From: Pratylenchus scribneri
Taxonomy: Eukaryota > Nematoda > Chromadorea > Rhabditida > Pratylenchidae
Assembly (NCBI GenBank): GCA_030063045.1
Contig: JAQSEB010000012.1
Span: 1,488,001 to 1,552,000 of the forward strand
Length of the DNA stretch: 64,000 nucleotides
Direction: 5' to 3'
Shown here: one piece after another, positions 22,492 through 33,446 of the stretch
Layout of the letters: each line of letters starts with the position of its first letter
How positions within the stretch are numbered: the stretch's first letter is position 1
The notes under the pieces: model-generated
Seen by the model: the letters and a program-made list of their open reading frames with translations, nothing else
Database searches by the model: none
What the model was told of the DNA's origin: nothing
Made by a program: the position numbers and the translations under genes

Positions 22492-22885
22492 AATGGATCC
22501 GACGCGTCGGAGTCAACGGGAGTAGGATTTTTGTGTGCCGTCAAATAACATTTCTACTCTACATGTCCAAAATAAATAATTTTTATACTAAAAGATAGAG
22601 GATACTTTAATACATCAGATAGTTTTGTTTTAATAATTTTATGAACAGTAAAAAATTTAAAAGGCTGACATCGACGCCGATTTCGACAATTCAAAAATTT
22701 GAATCGTTGGAATCAACCTTATAAAAATTTTTTCTAGCAATCAGAACATTTTAAAAATTAGCCTATCTGATACAGAAAAGTGTCCTTTATCTTTTATTTA
22801 AAAAATTATTTATTTTGGACATGTAAAAAATTTTTTTGACAGCCCCAAAAATCCTATTCCTATTGACTCCGATGCGTCGATATAT
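22492..22885. repeat. Palindromic element, family I (copy 2)
   Basis: Ends AAATGGATCCGACGCGTCGG and CTATTGACTCCGATGCGTCG. The arms contain AAAGATAGAGGATACTTT and its counterpart, as in the copy at 5527. Confidence 0.75.
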
Positions 22886-22988
22886 TTCCACTCACATTCC
22901 CTTATTTACTTTATTAAACTGTTTTATAACTTTTCTAATTTTTAGAATTGAAATAAATATTATTAAAATAAGCATTTCTCCAAATACA

Positions 22989-25900
22989 ATGGTGCGTTAC
23001 GAAGAGAATTTGGGCAACCACATTGGCATTGCCTATGGGCACACTCAATCCATTGGCATTTTTCTGTCAGTTTTTGATGATCGCCTGAAATTCCATCCTT
23101 CTTCGGATTCTGAAGAAATAAATAAAGTGACCGAACAAATTGGGCCTGGCGACGGTGAAGGCGGCTACTTTGATTTGCACACAGGTTGAAAAATAATGCA
23201 ACTAAAAAATTTAAAAAGTATTTCTTTTATATTGGGAAAAAAAAATGAAAATTAACAAAATTAGGAACCAAAATTTGGCGCAGCTTTTAAATAATAAAAT
23301 AAGAATTAGAGGGAAAAAATGACTAAAAAAATTATAAATGTTAAAAATTTTCGTTAACTAAAAGAAAAATCGCTTTTAAATAGTTGCGAAAAATATTGCA
23401 AAATTTACATTCATTTTAATAATAAAAATTTTTATTTAAAGGCCCTGGTGGTTATGGCCAACGAGTGACGAAGGAAACAATTTGTGTTTATCTGGCCCGC
23501 TATGGAGTTCCTGGTGAACGCATCAAGGAACTGATGGAATTGCCGGTGTGGACTAATGCGGATGCCGAAGCTCACTTCACCAGAATGGGCATGAAATATT
23601 CAGCCGCAACGGAACAATTTATTGATCTTGGCCCACTGGCTGGGTGATTTATTTTTGGAAAATATTTTATTAATAAGAAGAAAAATAGCCGAATTTTAGG
23701 AAACATATATCGTTATGAATTTTTGTTAATATGTCAGTAATAATGAAAAATTAGCAATAAAAAATACTCTAATTAAAAAAACCAGTTGGGGTCATTTCGG
23801 TCTCACTATTTTTGTCTCATCAGCGATTTTGACAAGCCATTGCTCATGCTCATCAGCCAATTAACCAATTTAAATGATCTAAGATACATTAAATAGCCCT
23901 AATTATTGATTATCCATTGATATAATTATCATCCAAAAATATAATGTATTGGACAAGATGCGGCCAAAAACTTCGGAAAATCGCCTTTATATCTTGTCCA
24001 ATACTTAATATTTTTGGATGCTTAATATACCAATACCAATTGAGAGCAGGGCTAGCAGGGCTGCCAGAATACCCCCCCTCCCCCCTCCCCCCCCCCCCCC
24101 TCCACCGTTTTTGAGATTTTGCCTCCTAAGCCGAGATGCCCTATTTTTAAATTTTTGATATTTTTTTTCCTTTTTTGATATTTTTGGCTAAAATTTCTCT
24201 CTAGGAGGCCATTTTTAGCTTAATTTTTTCCCCGCGGGGCTATTTTTGGCAAAATTTTCCTCTTAGGGGACATTTTTGGCTAACATTTTTCGCACTTTTG
24301 ATTTTTAAAAATGTCCCTCAAAATGCCCCCTTTTTACCGATAATGCCCCTCAAATGCCCCCTTTTTTAAACTAAAATGCTCCCTAAAGTGAAAAACCATC
24401 TGGCAACCCTGATGGAGAGCTAATACTTAAGGATATAAGATGCACTTTAGATCATAATTGGCTGATGATGGGCTATGGCTTGTCAAAATTGCAGACTGAC
24501 TGAAATCGAAATGACACCAATCGTCCTTATCCTTATCACTCTTTTCAATTCTTCCACTCATTTTCCACCCACAAACAAAACTAATTATAATGTCACAAAC
24601 ATTTTTTAATATTTATTACACGTCAATATTTTCAGATGCGCAGGAAATAGTCGAGCTGAGAAAAAGGGAATGTACTGCGCATACACAATGGCTAAGAAAA
24701 AGCTTCACGTAATCAATGCGGACCCGATGACAGGCCTGGTTCAATCAATGCATGAATTTGGGGGAACTTCTGCTGCCGCATCCAATGTTTCTGCTGATGC
24801 TGAACCTGAAAGTCATTGTGCTCATTGTAAGAAGAAGACAATGCGTCGTTGCAGCAAATGCTACCGGAATGAACACAACCCAGTTGGTTTAATCAATTTT
24901 CCTTTTTTGATAAGTTAGGGTGACATTTACTTTGGAAAAAAAATATAAAATACAATTTTTAGTAATTATAGTCCCAAAATACCGGGAACTAAAGTTGGTT
25001 CGGGGCGAGAGTGGGCCTAAACTCTCGCCCCGGGCCTTCGCCGGGAGCCTAATAAGCCCCCAGTGACCCAAGGACGGGGATTGCGTTTAGTTTGACTTGA
25101 CTTTATTAAATATATTTATCTGTTGTGCGGAAAATGTGATAACAGAACGTCGGAAAATGTGTTGGGGAAGTGGGAGAGAAAAATGAACAAAGTGAACATT
25201 TAATGTGGAATTGGACTGGTTTAAAAATAGGAGCAATGTTTGATTGATAGGGTAACGGGGCGAACGGGGCGATTAGGCAAAAACTGGGGGTACAGTAGGA
25301 TGAATAGGATGAGCCCCTTAGGCATTATTGGCATTGACAAGTAATATAAGGCTAGTTTTTATTGGATAATTTTTTTCATGATTGATCCTGGACCCATAAA
25401 ATCTTATACCCATTTTATAGAGAGCTCATTGAGACGCGTCGATTGATATATAGTTTGTATGTTTTAGCCAAATTTCAAAGTATTAAACCGTTTAAACCAT
25501 ATTTTGATTTTTGGTTAATACTTTTGGTTTTGAACCAAACCCCGACAAACTATATATCAATTGACGCGTCTCGATGAGCTATATAAAATGGGTACAAGGT
25601 TTGGTGGTCTAGGATCAAGCATGAAAAAGTTATCCAGTCAAAACTTAAGTTATCCAATAAAAGCTGGTTTGTGGGCAAAAGAATGTAAATTTGTTGAAAA
25701 AAATGGTACCCCCAATTTAATTCAAAAGAAAAATTGATATCTTTTCGCGAAAGAAATAAAAAATAAAAAATTCCAAATTTAATTTTCTATAGTATATGAA
25801 AAATTCTATGAAAAAGGGAAATATAAAAAACCTTAAAAATGGTCAATTTCAACTATAAAACATATACAAATTACCTAGGAATTAATGTCAACTTTAATTA

Positions 25901-26009
25901 TATTATAATTTTAAAAAAATCAAATTTAAATAAGGTGTTCTATTGTTCGAAAGAATGCCAGCAAGCGGATTTGCCAAATCACAAAGCTGTCTGTTCTCAA
26001 CAGAAGTAA
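22989..26009 (+). CDS. MYND-type zinc-finger protein, 239 aa
   Basis: Exons 22989-23184, 23442-23643, 24636-24882 and 25935-26009 join in phase (720 nt). The N-terminal two thirds (GNHIGIAYGHTQSIGIFLSVF, PGGYGQRVTKETICVYLARYG, KKLHVINADPMTGLVQSM) form a region I do not recognise that looks well structured. The C-terminus is a MYND zinc finger: CAHC, then CSKC, then YCSKECQ, HKAVC. MYND fingers bind proline-rich partner peptides, so a protein-interaction role in nucleus or cytosol is likely. The loop between the second CxxC and the YC is about five residues longer than usual, right at the last intron, so the exon 3 end may be slightly off. The last intron (24883-25934) holds a GC-rich hairpin and a family B palindrome; intron 2 holds family J with an hAT-like insertion. 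Confidence 0.8.
23795..24514. mobile_element. Palindromic element, family J, with nested hAT-like insertion
   Basis: Ends GGTCATTTCGGTCTCAC and CTGACTGAAATCGAAATGACA; inner arms CTCATCAGCCAATTA and TAATTGGCTGATGATG. A hairpin TATTGGACAAGAT / ATCTTGTCCAATA sits in its left half. Lies in intron 2 of the MYND gene. Confidence 0.7.
24047..24411. mobile_element. hAT-like non-autonomous element 1, interior of ATTTTTGGC-type repeats
   Basis: Left end CAGGGCTAGCAGGGCTGCC, right end TCTGGCAACCCTG. Flanks ATTGAGAG (24039-24046) and ATGGAGAG (24412-24419) match at 7 of 8 bases. The interior repeats short phrases such as TATTTTTGGCAAAATTT and ATGCCCCCTTTTT. Nested within family J. Confidence 0.7.
25001..25032. 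other. GC-rich 12-bp perfect stem-loop
   Basis: CGGGGCGAGAGT pairs exactly with ACTCTCGCCCCG around an 8-base loop, followed by another GC-rich inverted pair (CCCGG...CCGGG). Strongly out of keeping with the AT-rich intron around it. Confidence 0.7.
25355..25665. repeat. Palindromic element, family B (copy 3)
   Basis: Core TTTTATAGAGAGCTCATTGA with GACGCGTCGATTGATATATA on the left, mirrored by ATATATCAATTGACGCGTCT and CGATGAGCTATATAAAATGG on the right. In the last intron of the MYND gene. Outer module TTATTGGATAA / TTATCCAATAA. Confidence 0.8.
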
Positions 26010-26767
26010 AATGGAATGGAGAAACTGGACTACATCGCAAAACTTCACATTTTTTCACATTTTTAATGTGATTCGTAATAATTAAATTGTTTTTTCTCTA
26101 CTGAAAAATCCTGAAAATTATATTTTCTTTTAAATTTTATCGATGATAAAAAGAATTAAATTATGGGAAAGAAATACAAAGGAAGGATGTGGAAAATAAT
26201 GTAATTTGTAATTTAAAAATAATTTTGGAAATTCAATGATTCCCAATTTTTTCGCTTCAATTCTTTTTGCTCTTTTCCGGCATCATTTCGCTTTCTCTTA
26301 ATCATTTCCTGTCGTTGATTCTTCTTTCCATCCTTGGAAATAATCGCATTCATTTAGAAGGGATTTGAGCCTATACCATATTTGAAAGATTGAAAGTAAT
26401 AAAAATTTTTAAAATTTTTAAAATATTTATTGATAAATTTGCATATTCTTCTTCCTAGGCAATAGAATTTGATTAAATTTAAAATTCAAGCGATGCCAGG
26501 GTAATATATTTTGCAAAATTATTAATACGGTCAAAAAATATAATTTGATTAAAAAAATATTTGGTAATATAGATCTATCGTTTCTATGATTAATCAACAC
26601 TTCAAATTATTATTTTTTGATTTTTATTTAACTCGCAATGTCAATTTAAAGAAATGATTCACCTCAAATTAATAATTCCATTATAACCGAATTCATTTTT
26701 AATCCATTTCATCATTTTTATTCATTTTCATTTTTAATATTATTATTAAAATTAAGAATTCATAAAT
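26010..26767. other. Intergenic interval with one small open frame
   Basis: Separates the MYND gene from the secreted SPRY gene. Apart from the minus-strand small frame listed separately, nothing recognisable. The last 100 bp are the likely promoter of the secreted SPRY gene. Confidence 0.5.
26217..26352 (-). CDS. Small basic open frame, uncertain
   Basis: Begins MNAIISKDGKKNQRQEMIKR and ends NFQNYF. It is very rich in K, R, Q and E, without a recognisable domain, about 45 residues. The composition is more protein-like than the surroundings, so it may be a small nuclear-type protein or a terminal exon of an unseen gene. No start context or splice evidence decides. Confidence 0.25.
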
Positions 26768-29528
26768 ATGTCTTTCCAATCCAAACTTATCATTTTTTTC
26801 TTCTTCCATATTCTTATTATCTACTTTGCTATGGTGATTCCTCTCGTCTGTAGTGAAGGTATGAATTTTTGATTAGTATACCTTATTTTTCCTATTAATA
26901 ACCCCCTTCCTATTAGAAACCCCCTCTAATAATAATTTCATTTTTTAATTTTATGAATTTATAAATGTGGATGATAAAAATGTTTTTATAAAAAACTTTT
27001 TTCCGATAGTAAAAATGTTTGAATTTCAGATAAATGTACTAAAAATATTTTGAATCGCAAAAATCATGTTTCTATATATAAAATTGTAAAAAATTTTAGT
27101 AAAAACATGTTCTGATTTGTAAATTTTATTGAATAAATTTTATTTTTGATCCATTTTTATTTCTGAAATTTAATGACACCTTCTATATTTAGAAACTCCA
27201 CTCTATTAATAACCCCATATAGACGGTCTATGAAAATTAATAACCGCGACGTTATTGGAAAAGGTAAATACGGTAATTTGTATAATTCATTTTTCATAGG
27301 CCAAAATGCGACTAATATCTGGCAAATGGGCGAAAATGAATTTAATCCAATGGATTGTTCACCGAATTTGATCATTTCGGAAGAGGGAATCGTCGCCTCA
27401 CAGAATTTAACCGATTTCAACTCTGATATTGGTAAAAATAAAAATATGAAAATTTAAACAAAAATCAATTTAAAAAAGGATTTAATACTGTGCGCGCTGT
27501 TTTACCAATTCCACCATTCAATTTCGACTCAAAAACGCCATCTGTCTTTTATTTTGAAGTGCAAATTCTCAAGAGACCCTACGAATTCGAACTGTAATTT
27601 ATTCAAATTTTAATTATTAAAAATAATTAATAAAAAAATTAAATTGTAAAAATAATGAAAATGAAATTTTTCGAGTCCAATAAATTTATTTATGAAAAAT
27701 ATGATTTAATATTCAATAACCTTTTATTGGTACCTATTTGGTTTGGGTCCGTTTTTCTCCTCACAAAGAGAAAGTGAGGGAAAAGTGAAGAGTCCCCCAT
27801 TAGGGTGTTAGGGATAGGTAAGGGATTATGTGTAGAGTTTGACAAAGTCGGTTTTAAACCGGGATTTTGGCAAAATCCGCTTTTCGGTTTTTGAAAAAAG
27901 TCGGTTTCGTTTTCTCCTATTTTCGGTTTAAAATTGAAATTTCATCGATTTTCTCAAACCGACTTTGTTGAACATTAGTTACGTAATTTTTACCCCATCA
28001 TATTCGTAATAATATTTCCCCGAATAATCCTAATTGTAATCCTAATACTTATAGGGGAAACTTCACTTTTTCCTTTGGGTAGAAAAAGCGGACCCAAATC
28101 AAATAAGTATCTCTTTTATTATTCAGTGATAATGGTATTAGCATTGGATTCTGTACCAAAAAATTTCCATTGGAAGATGAATGGCTTGGAAGTTTGGAAA
28201 ATTCCATTGGAATTTATCGTAAAGGAGAAATTTCAATTGATAATTACACAATCAACATGGGAAATGTTGAATGGTTCAAGGAAGGAGATGTGATCGGCAT
28301 TGGTCTGATGCAATTTCCCATCGGTCAAGCGAATTGCTTTTGGTCAAGAAACGGCGAATTGCTTGGTAAATATTTTAGAATATTTCAAAATTTAAAATTA
28401 TTAAATTAAATGGTACTCTTCCTTTTTACGATACCCTCACCAAAATATGAATAACATGCCCTAGGGGTGATAGGTCGATTCCATCCATAATGGTGCAAAT
28501 ATGGGCGATTCCACAATGGTGCAAATATAAAGTTTTAGGTTTCTAATAAATCAGAAACTGGTTTTAGACTACAAAAATCTTATACCATTTTGTAGATCTC
28601 ATCAAGACTCATCGAATGGTATATAATTTTTCACGATTTGGTCAAAATTAAATAGTATTAAACCAATTAAACCATTTTTTGCCAGATTTTGGTTTTAAAT
28701 TTTCTTATTTTCAGCCAAAACTAACATATTATATATCAATCGATGCGTCTCGATGAGATCTACAAAATGGTATAAGATTTGTGGGGTCTAAAACCAGTTT
28801 CTGGTTTATTAGAAGCCAAAAACTTTATATTTGCACCATTGTGGAATCGCCCATATTTGCACCGCCCTTTGTTTATTGTGGAATCGACCCCGGACGGCCC
28901 TAGGGGTTATTTTGGGTGATAATCACGAATCTGAGCATGAAATTAAGCTCAAACAGCACTTTGGACTTATTTGAGATTCCTACGCTCCGATCCTTTACCC
29001 TAATTCTAGTCTAAGCTTCAATCCTAAGCATACGTATGAAAATTAGTAAGTTTATATTTTACTTTTGAGTTTTACGCAAAACTAACTGATTGTGGATTCG
29101 TGATCAGTGCTCATAAAGGCACGTCGATTAAGCTATTTTATCTGACCAAAAAATTTCGACAATTTTTTTCCAGTTTAGGCCGAAATTCGGGAGACACTTT
29201 ACTTTTCCAAATTTAAATTTCACATAATTCATGTCAATGGCGCAGGCAAAAAAAGCTCACTCAGATACATGATTAGCATTCTAAATTACCCCAGGGACAT
29301 GATTTTCGTAACTTTTGGTTGGGGTGTTGCAAAACGGAAAATTACTAAATTAAATTCAGAATTTAACAATAATTCACAAATTCAGGAAGAGCTTATTTAC
29401 CGCCAAAATATATCGAACTTGAACTTTTTCCTGCTGTTAGTATGTTCTATGGCGGTGAATCAGTCCGCGCCAATTTTGGTAAAGAAGACTGGCAATTCAA
29501 TGAATTTGGACGTGTATTCAAAGAATAA
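26768..29528 (+). CDS. Secreted SPRY-domain protein (SPRYSEC-like), 239 aa
   Basis: Five exons in phase: 26768-26858, 27300-27431, 27479-27593, 28127-28365 and 29386-29528. Exon 1 is a signal peptide: lysine near the start, hydrophobic core LIIFFFFHILIIYFAMVIPLV, then CSEG. The mature part is a single SPRY domain: VRAVLPIPPFNF, SVFYFEVQIL, GISIGFC, SIGIYRKGEI, EGDVIGIGL, ANCFWSRNGELLG, and the ending VRANFGKEDWQFNEFG. SPRYSECs are secreted by cyst nematodes into host cells, so an effector role is a reasonable inference, not shown here. Intron phases within the SPRY part (1, 2, 1) equal those of the F-box-like/SPRY genes at 60 kb, but the F-box-like exon is replaced by the signal exon. Intron 3 carries family C and intron 4 family B palindromes. 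The exon 3 acceptor (AAAAAAG) is weak. Confidence 0.85.
27733..28106. mobile_element. Palindromic element, family C (copy 2), with inner GTCGGTTT insertion
   Basis: Ends GGTACCTATTTGGTTTGGG and CCCAAATCAAATAAGTATC. Shares GGGAAAAGTGAAG / CTTCACTTTTTCC with copy 1. Between about 27840 and 27980 lies an inner element flanked by ACAAAGTCGGTTT and AAACCGACTTTGT whose interior repeats TCGGTTT words. Located in intron 3 of the secreted SPRY gene, ending about 20 bp before exon 4. Confidence 0.75.
28482..28885. repeat. Palindromic element, family B (copy 4)
   Basis: Same core (TAGATCTCATCAAGACTCAT / GATGCGTCTCGATGAGATCT), but with an added outer shell AATGGTGCAAATATGGGCG repeated on the left and mirrored on the right (GGAATCGCCCATATTTGCACC overall). 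In intron 4 of the secreted SPRY gene. Confidence 0.8.
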
Positions 29529-31321
29529 TTTCGAAGAAGAAAATAAGTGAAAAAGAAAAAAATAAAGATGGACTAATAATTAATTTCAATGTTTCTTTTA
29601 AAAATTCAGTATCGCATAAATTTCATCTATCTATTTTTGACTGAAAATATAATTTATTGTAAACATTAAATCCTGTTTCATATTTGTTACCGATGAATGT
29701 TCGAATTTAATTATTCACTGGACTAAAAGATTTTGACTTGTATTAAAATTTTATTATCAATCCATTTGATCAAAAATCTAATCAAACTAACATTTACTTT
29801 TAGATTGATTTTTCTTACTGTATTCTTAAAAATTTATGTTTTAATTTTTTTCCTTTTAAAATACAAATAATGGACAGTTGCTGATGATGAGAATGACATA
29901 TAATCAAATTGTTATTTTTATTCAAAACATTTTTCGGGTAGTGAAATGAATTATTCGCATAAAAAACAACTTTTCAAATAAATCAACTTTATTTTTAACA
30001 AAATTTGTTACCGTTTTGTAACCTTGTGATTGGGACTTTTTCTGAAAATATTTTTTAGAATTCCGATTCATGATAATTTTGGAATTTAGAATTATTACAA
30101 AAAGATATAAATGATCAATCATAATTTGTATTATTATTTTTAACTTGTTCAAATATATTTCTCCTTTATTCTCTTTCCCATTCTCTTTTCATTATTATTA
30201 TTTGTTTTTATTTTTGGTTCAGAATTTATTGAAGATATATTGAATTCATTGGCCCAACATTTGTTTATTGTGTAGTGGTTGGTCCATTCCAAATCCTACA
30301 AAAGGACATTTTCTGCATTACATTGGGGAGCATAATTTAAAATTATCTAACGATTTGTAAAAAATATTTGAAGTGAGCCGACGGCTGAGCCGATTATCAC
30401 TTTAAATCGTCGGCTCAGCCATTGGACCTTCATATAATTTTTTTTAATAACGGTAAAAAATTTTATTTTCCTATTCAGAAAAATGTTCTATTTTGAGAAA
30501 AAAAAATAATTTTTTGGACTACTACAAAATTTTTTTGAACGTACCCAAAAATACAACTCCTTTTAGTGAGCCAATGCTTTGGCTCGTTTTTGTTATTAAA
30601 CGTAGCTTTATTGCCTATGCTCTCTCTCAATTAGGGTTGGACCCCGGCGCCCGGGGAACGATTTTCGGGGACGAGGAATTGCGGGGAGACAAGCTTCGGG
30701 GACGGGGATTTTCCAAACTTCGGGGATGGGGACGGGGGACGGGGGCAAAAAATCCCGGGGGCGGGGGACGGGGGCAAAAAATCCCGGGGACGGGGGCGGG
30801 GACCCCGAAATTTCGGGGATTTTGCAACTTTTTTTTTCATTTTTCAAAAAAATTTTTTATAATGAATTGTGAAATGAAAAAAAAAGATGATTTAACGTAT
30901 AAATATCATTTTATATGCAAGAAAATAAAGAAAAAAGATGATTTAGTTGAGTTTTTCAAAAAAAAAATCCTTAAAATTTCCCCCGAAATCCCCGAACTCA
31001 CGGGGAGGGGAGCGGGGAATGGTTCCCAAATTTTCGGGGACGGGGACGGGGAACGGGGGCAAAAATCCCGGGGACGGGGCGGGGACGGGGGCCAACCCTA
31101 CTCTCAATCTCTCTCTCCTTCTCTTTTGGCTCTCACTCTCAATTCTCATTTTCATTACTTTCCTTTTTATCGATGAAAGGGCGGGAAGCAAAGATGACTA
31201 ATATAACAACAATTAATTTATTAATTTTTGTTGATTATTTAATTTTTTTCAAGTTGACTTTAATTAATCTTATAATTATTAAGCATTTTTCCATTGATAA
31301 TATTCACTATAAAATTGGATT
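29529..31321. other. Gene-free interval with palindrome and hAT-like element
   Basis: AT-rich, no exon supported. Contains a hairpin-forming segment at 30370-30420 (GAGCCGACGGCTGAGCCGA and CGTCGGCTCAGCC) and hAT-like element 2. Confidence 0.5.
30632..31100. mobile_element. hAT-like non-autonomous element 2, interior of CGGGGACGGGG repeats
   Basis: Ends TAGGGTTGG and CCAACCCTA, with a perfect 8-bp duplication CTCTCAAT at 30624-30631 and 31101-31108. Both sides carry many GGGGACGGGG / CAAAAAATCCCGGGG units around an AT-rich centre. The open frames here come from the repeat. Confidence 0.8.
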
Positions 31322-32450
31322 ATGGGAAATTCAGTGCCGCGTATTCCGGTGCCAGTTGATCAAATCCAGCTGATCCCGGGAAATGTGCTCATTTATGTGG
31401 ATGAGAAGAAAACAAACGAGGCTCAAAGTCTTTCTAGGGGAGATGGGGGCACTTATTATCATAATTTAATTCGGGTGAGTAATGAACGGTTTTGGATTAG
31501 AAAATAAAGTCCAACATTTCCACAGGGTCGAGTTGTCCATGTCGGGCCTGCTTATCCAGGCGGACCGGCGGGTTATCCAGAAAGAACTGTGCCAAGTTTG
31601 AAACCGGGAGATGAGGTTTAAAATGAGCAATTTGGGTCAAATGCAAAAATTAGAGTCCAGCCGAAAATTTTAAAATAAAAATTCGAAAACATTCATACTA
31701 GGGGGGTAATTTGATGCACTGAATAAAAGTGATTTATATGATATTTTTGATCTTGATCAGATAATTCCAACCTTTACCATGAAAAAGCAAAGGGGGAGGG
31801 ACCAAGTGAATTTTTGGTGTGAAATTTTTTTATCTCATTTGGCCTTATTCGACGAGCAGAATCCATTGGAAGAAGAATTTTCAGCTGGAAATAATTCGAA
31901 AATTTCTAAGCAATTATAATTGAAAACTTTTTTGATTTGTTAAGATTGTTCTGTTCACCCTAAAAATTATTTTAATTTTAAATAAAAATGATAAAATTGG
32001 ATTCTGCTCGAAAGGCTGCATCGATTGGGTTATAATTGGCCATAAAAATTTTTCACCAAAAATGTCCTTGGTCCCCCCTTTTGCTTTTTCATGGTAAAAG
32101 TTGGCATTATCTTGCCAAAAATATAAGTTGCCAAAAACTAAAGTCTGATTCCGTTTTCTGCGCATCGATTTACTCCTAAAAAGCTAGTTCCGAATTTAAA
32201 AATCATTTTTCGTCTTGCCTAATTTTGAAAATAAAATCAAAAATATTGATGGCAGGTTTGGGTTCGTGCTCGAAAAGGGTATCCAATTGAGACTGGTGAT
32301 GGCCTGCGATTGTTTGTATTCAATGAATGGGATGTGGCAATCAAATTGGGTGCTGGGCCGAGGATGAGCCGAAGTGCTGGGAATGGAACAAGCGGAGGAT
32401 ATTTGCCAAATTCACCGCCACCTTATGAGGAGAAACCACGGATGAACTAA
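31322..32450 (+). CDS. Small PPPY-motif protein of unknown function, 145 aa
   Basis: Exons 31322-31474, 31526-31615 and 32256-32450, all with canonical sites and codon phase 0. The start MGNSVPR has glycine at position 2, so N-myristoylation is possible although residue 6 is proline. The body (VLIYVDEKK, VVHVGPAYPGG, VWVRARKGYPIETGDGLRLF, EWDVAIKLG) looks like a compact beta-rich fold that I cannot name. The C-terminus has SPPPYEE, a PPxY motif that binds WW domains of Nedd4-type ubiquitin ligases. Together this suggests a membrane-anchored adaptor (inference). Intron 2 carries a family L palindrome. Confidence 0.75.
31755..32115. mobile_element. Palindromic element, family L (copy 1)
   Basis: Left arm CCTTTACCATGAAAAAGCAA with GGGAGGGACCAAG, right arm CTTGGTCCCCCC with TTGCTTTTTCATGGTAAAAG. 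In intron 2 of the PPPY gene; a partial relative sits at the right window edge. Confidence 0.75.
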
Positions 32451-33446
32451 ATATGGCCTAAACGGTTTTCAAATGATGATCTATGATCAGATAAATTCAT
32501 ATCATAATCAATCAAATATATATTCATTTATTGCCTTGCCATATATGGTTTTTTAACTCTCCACATTCAAAATTACTTTAAAAATAAATAAAAGATTGAT
32601 ACTTTTTAAAAATAGGTAGATATTGTGATAAAAGATCAATGACAAGAATTGTCCATATGTTTCGTAAACACAATTTCACTTTGGTTATTATTTCGGCCAT
32701 AGCTCAACAATTAAGAAGTAAGCAAGCAATTATCAAGATAATATGCCTTTTGAAATTTTTAGTATTTCTTCTATTAGAAGCCCATGGGCTTATAATTTTC
32801 AGAGCCTCTCTAGGGTGGGCTTCAATTAAAAGATAAGCTTATAAATTTAGAGAGGGAAAATGCATGTAATATAAAATTATTCAATAAAATTTCCAATAAT
32901 CGGAAGATGTTTTTATTTTTAGGATTCAAAATCTTTTTTTACATATTTGTGACAAAAAGTTTTTATAAATTATAACATCTTTACCATTCAAAACATCTTT
33001 ATAGAGAATTTAAAATCAAAGATAGGAAAAAAATTTTTGAGGTTCGGCTTCTAATCAAAGAAATACGGTACTCTAAAAATTGTTTTATCTAATTTTCTAA
33101 AACTAAAAAATAATAAACAACACATCCTCAAGAAATCCAAATTCTTTAAAATATTGACCAAAATTATTGCCAACTAGGAGGAGTGAGAAATTTATTACTA
33201 TAATATGTATATTATTTTGACTTTGTTCCCTTTAGAAAAATAAGCAAAATTCGAAAATGGAATATTTAACCAAAAAATGCTTTTAAAAAATCCAATTAAA
33301 AAATGAATATATAGGAATTAGCAAAAGAAGATAAAAATGGGCGGTGCTAAATGTTTTTTACCCAATTTTTTTGATTAAAATTTAAAAAGCCCCTCAATGA
33401 ATTCCATTTTTCTTGTTTATCAAATTCCACCAAGCTCCAATGTCCA
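32451..33446. other. Intergenic, contains family G copy 2
   Basis: Lies between two convergent genes. No exon supported beyond the repeat at 32758-33072. Confidence 0.5.
32758..33072. mobile_element. Palindromic element, family G (copy 2)
   Basis: Left end TAGTATTTCTTCTATTAGAA with CCCATGGGCTTATAATTTTC, right end CTTCTAATCAAAGAAATACGG. The CCATGGG...TAATTTTCAGAG block matches copy 1 at 15611. Confidence 0.65.

Noticed and set aside
30493..31176. 227-aa plus-strand open frame and several minus-strand frames rich in G, P and R
   Set aside because: They are translations of the CGGGGACGGGG repeats inside hAT-like element 2, running through its target duplication.
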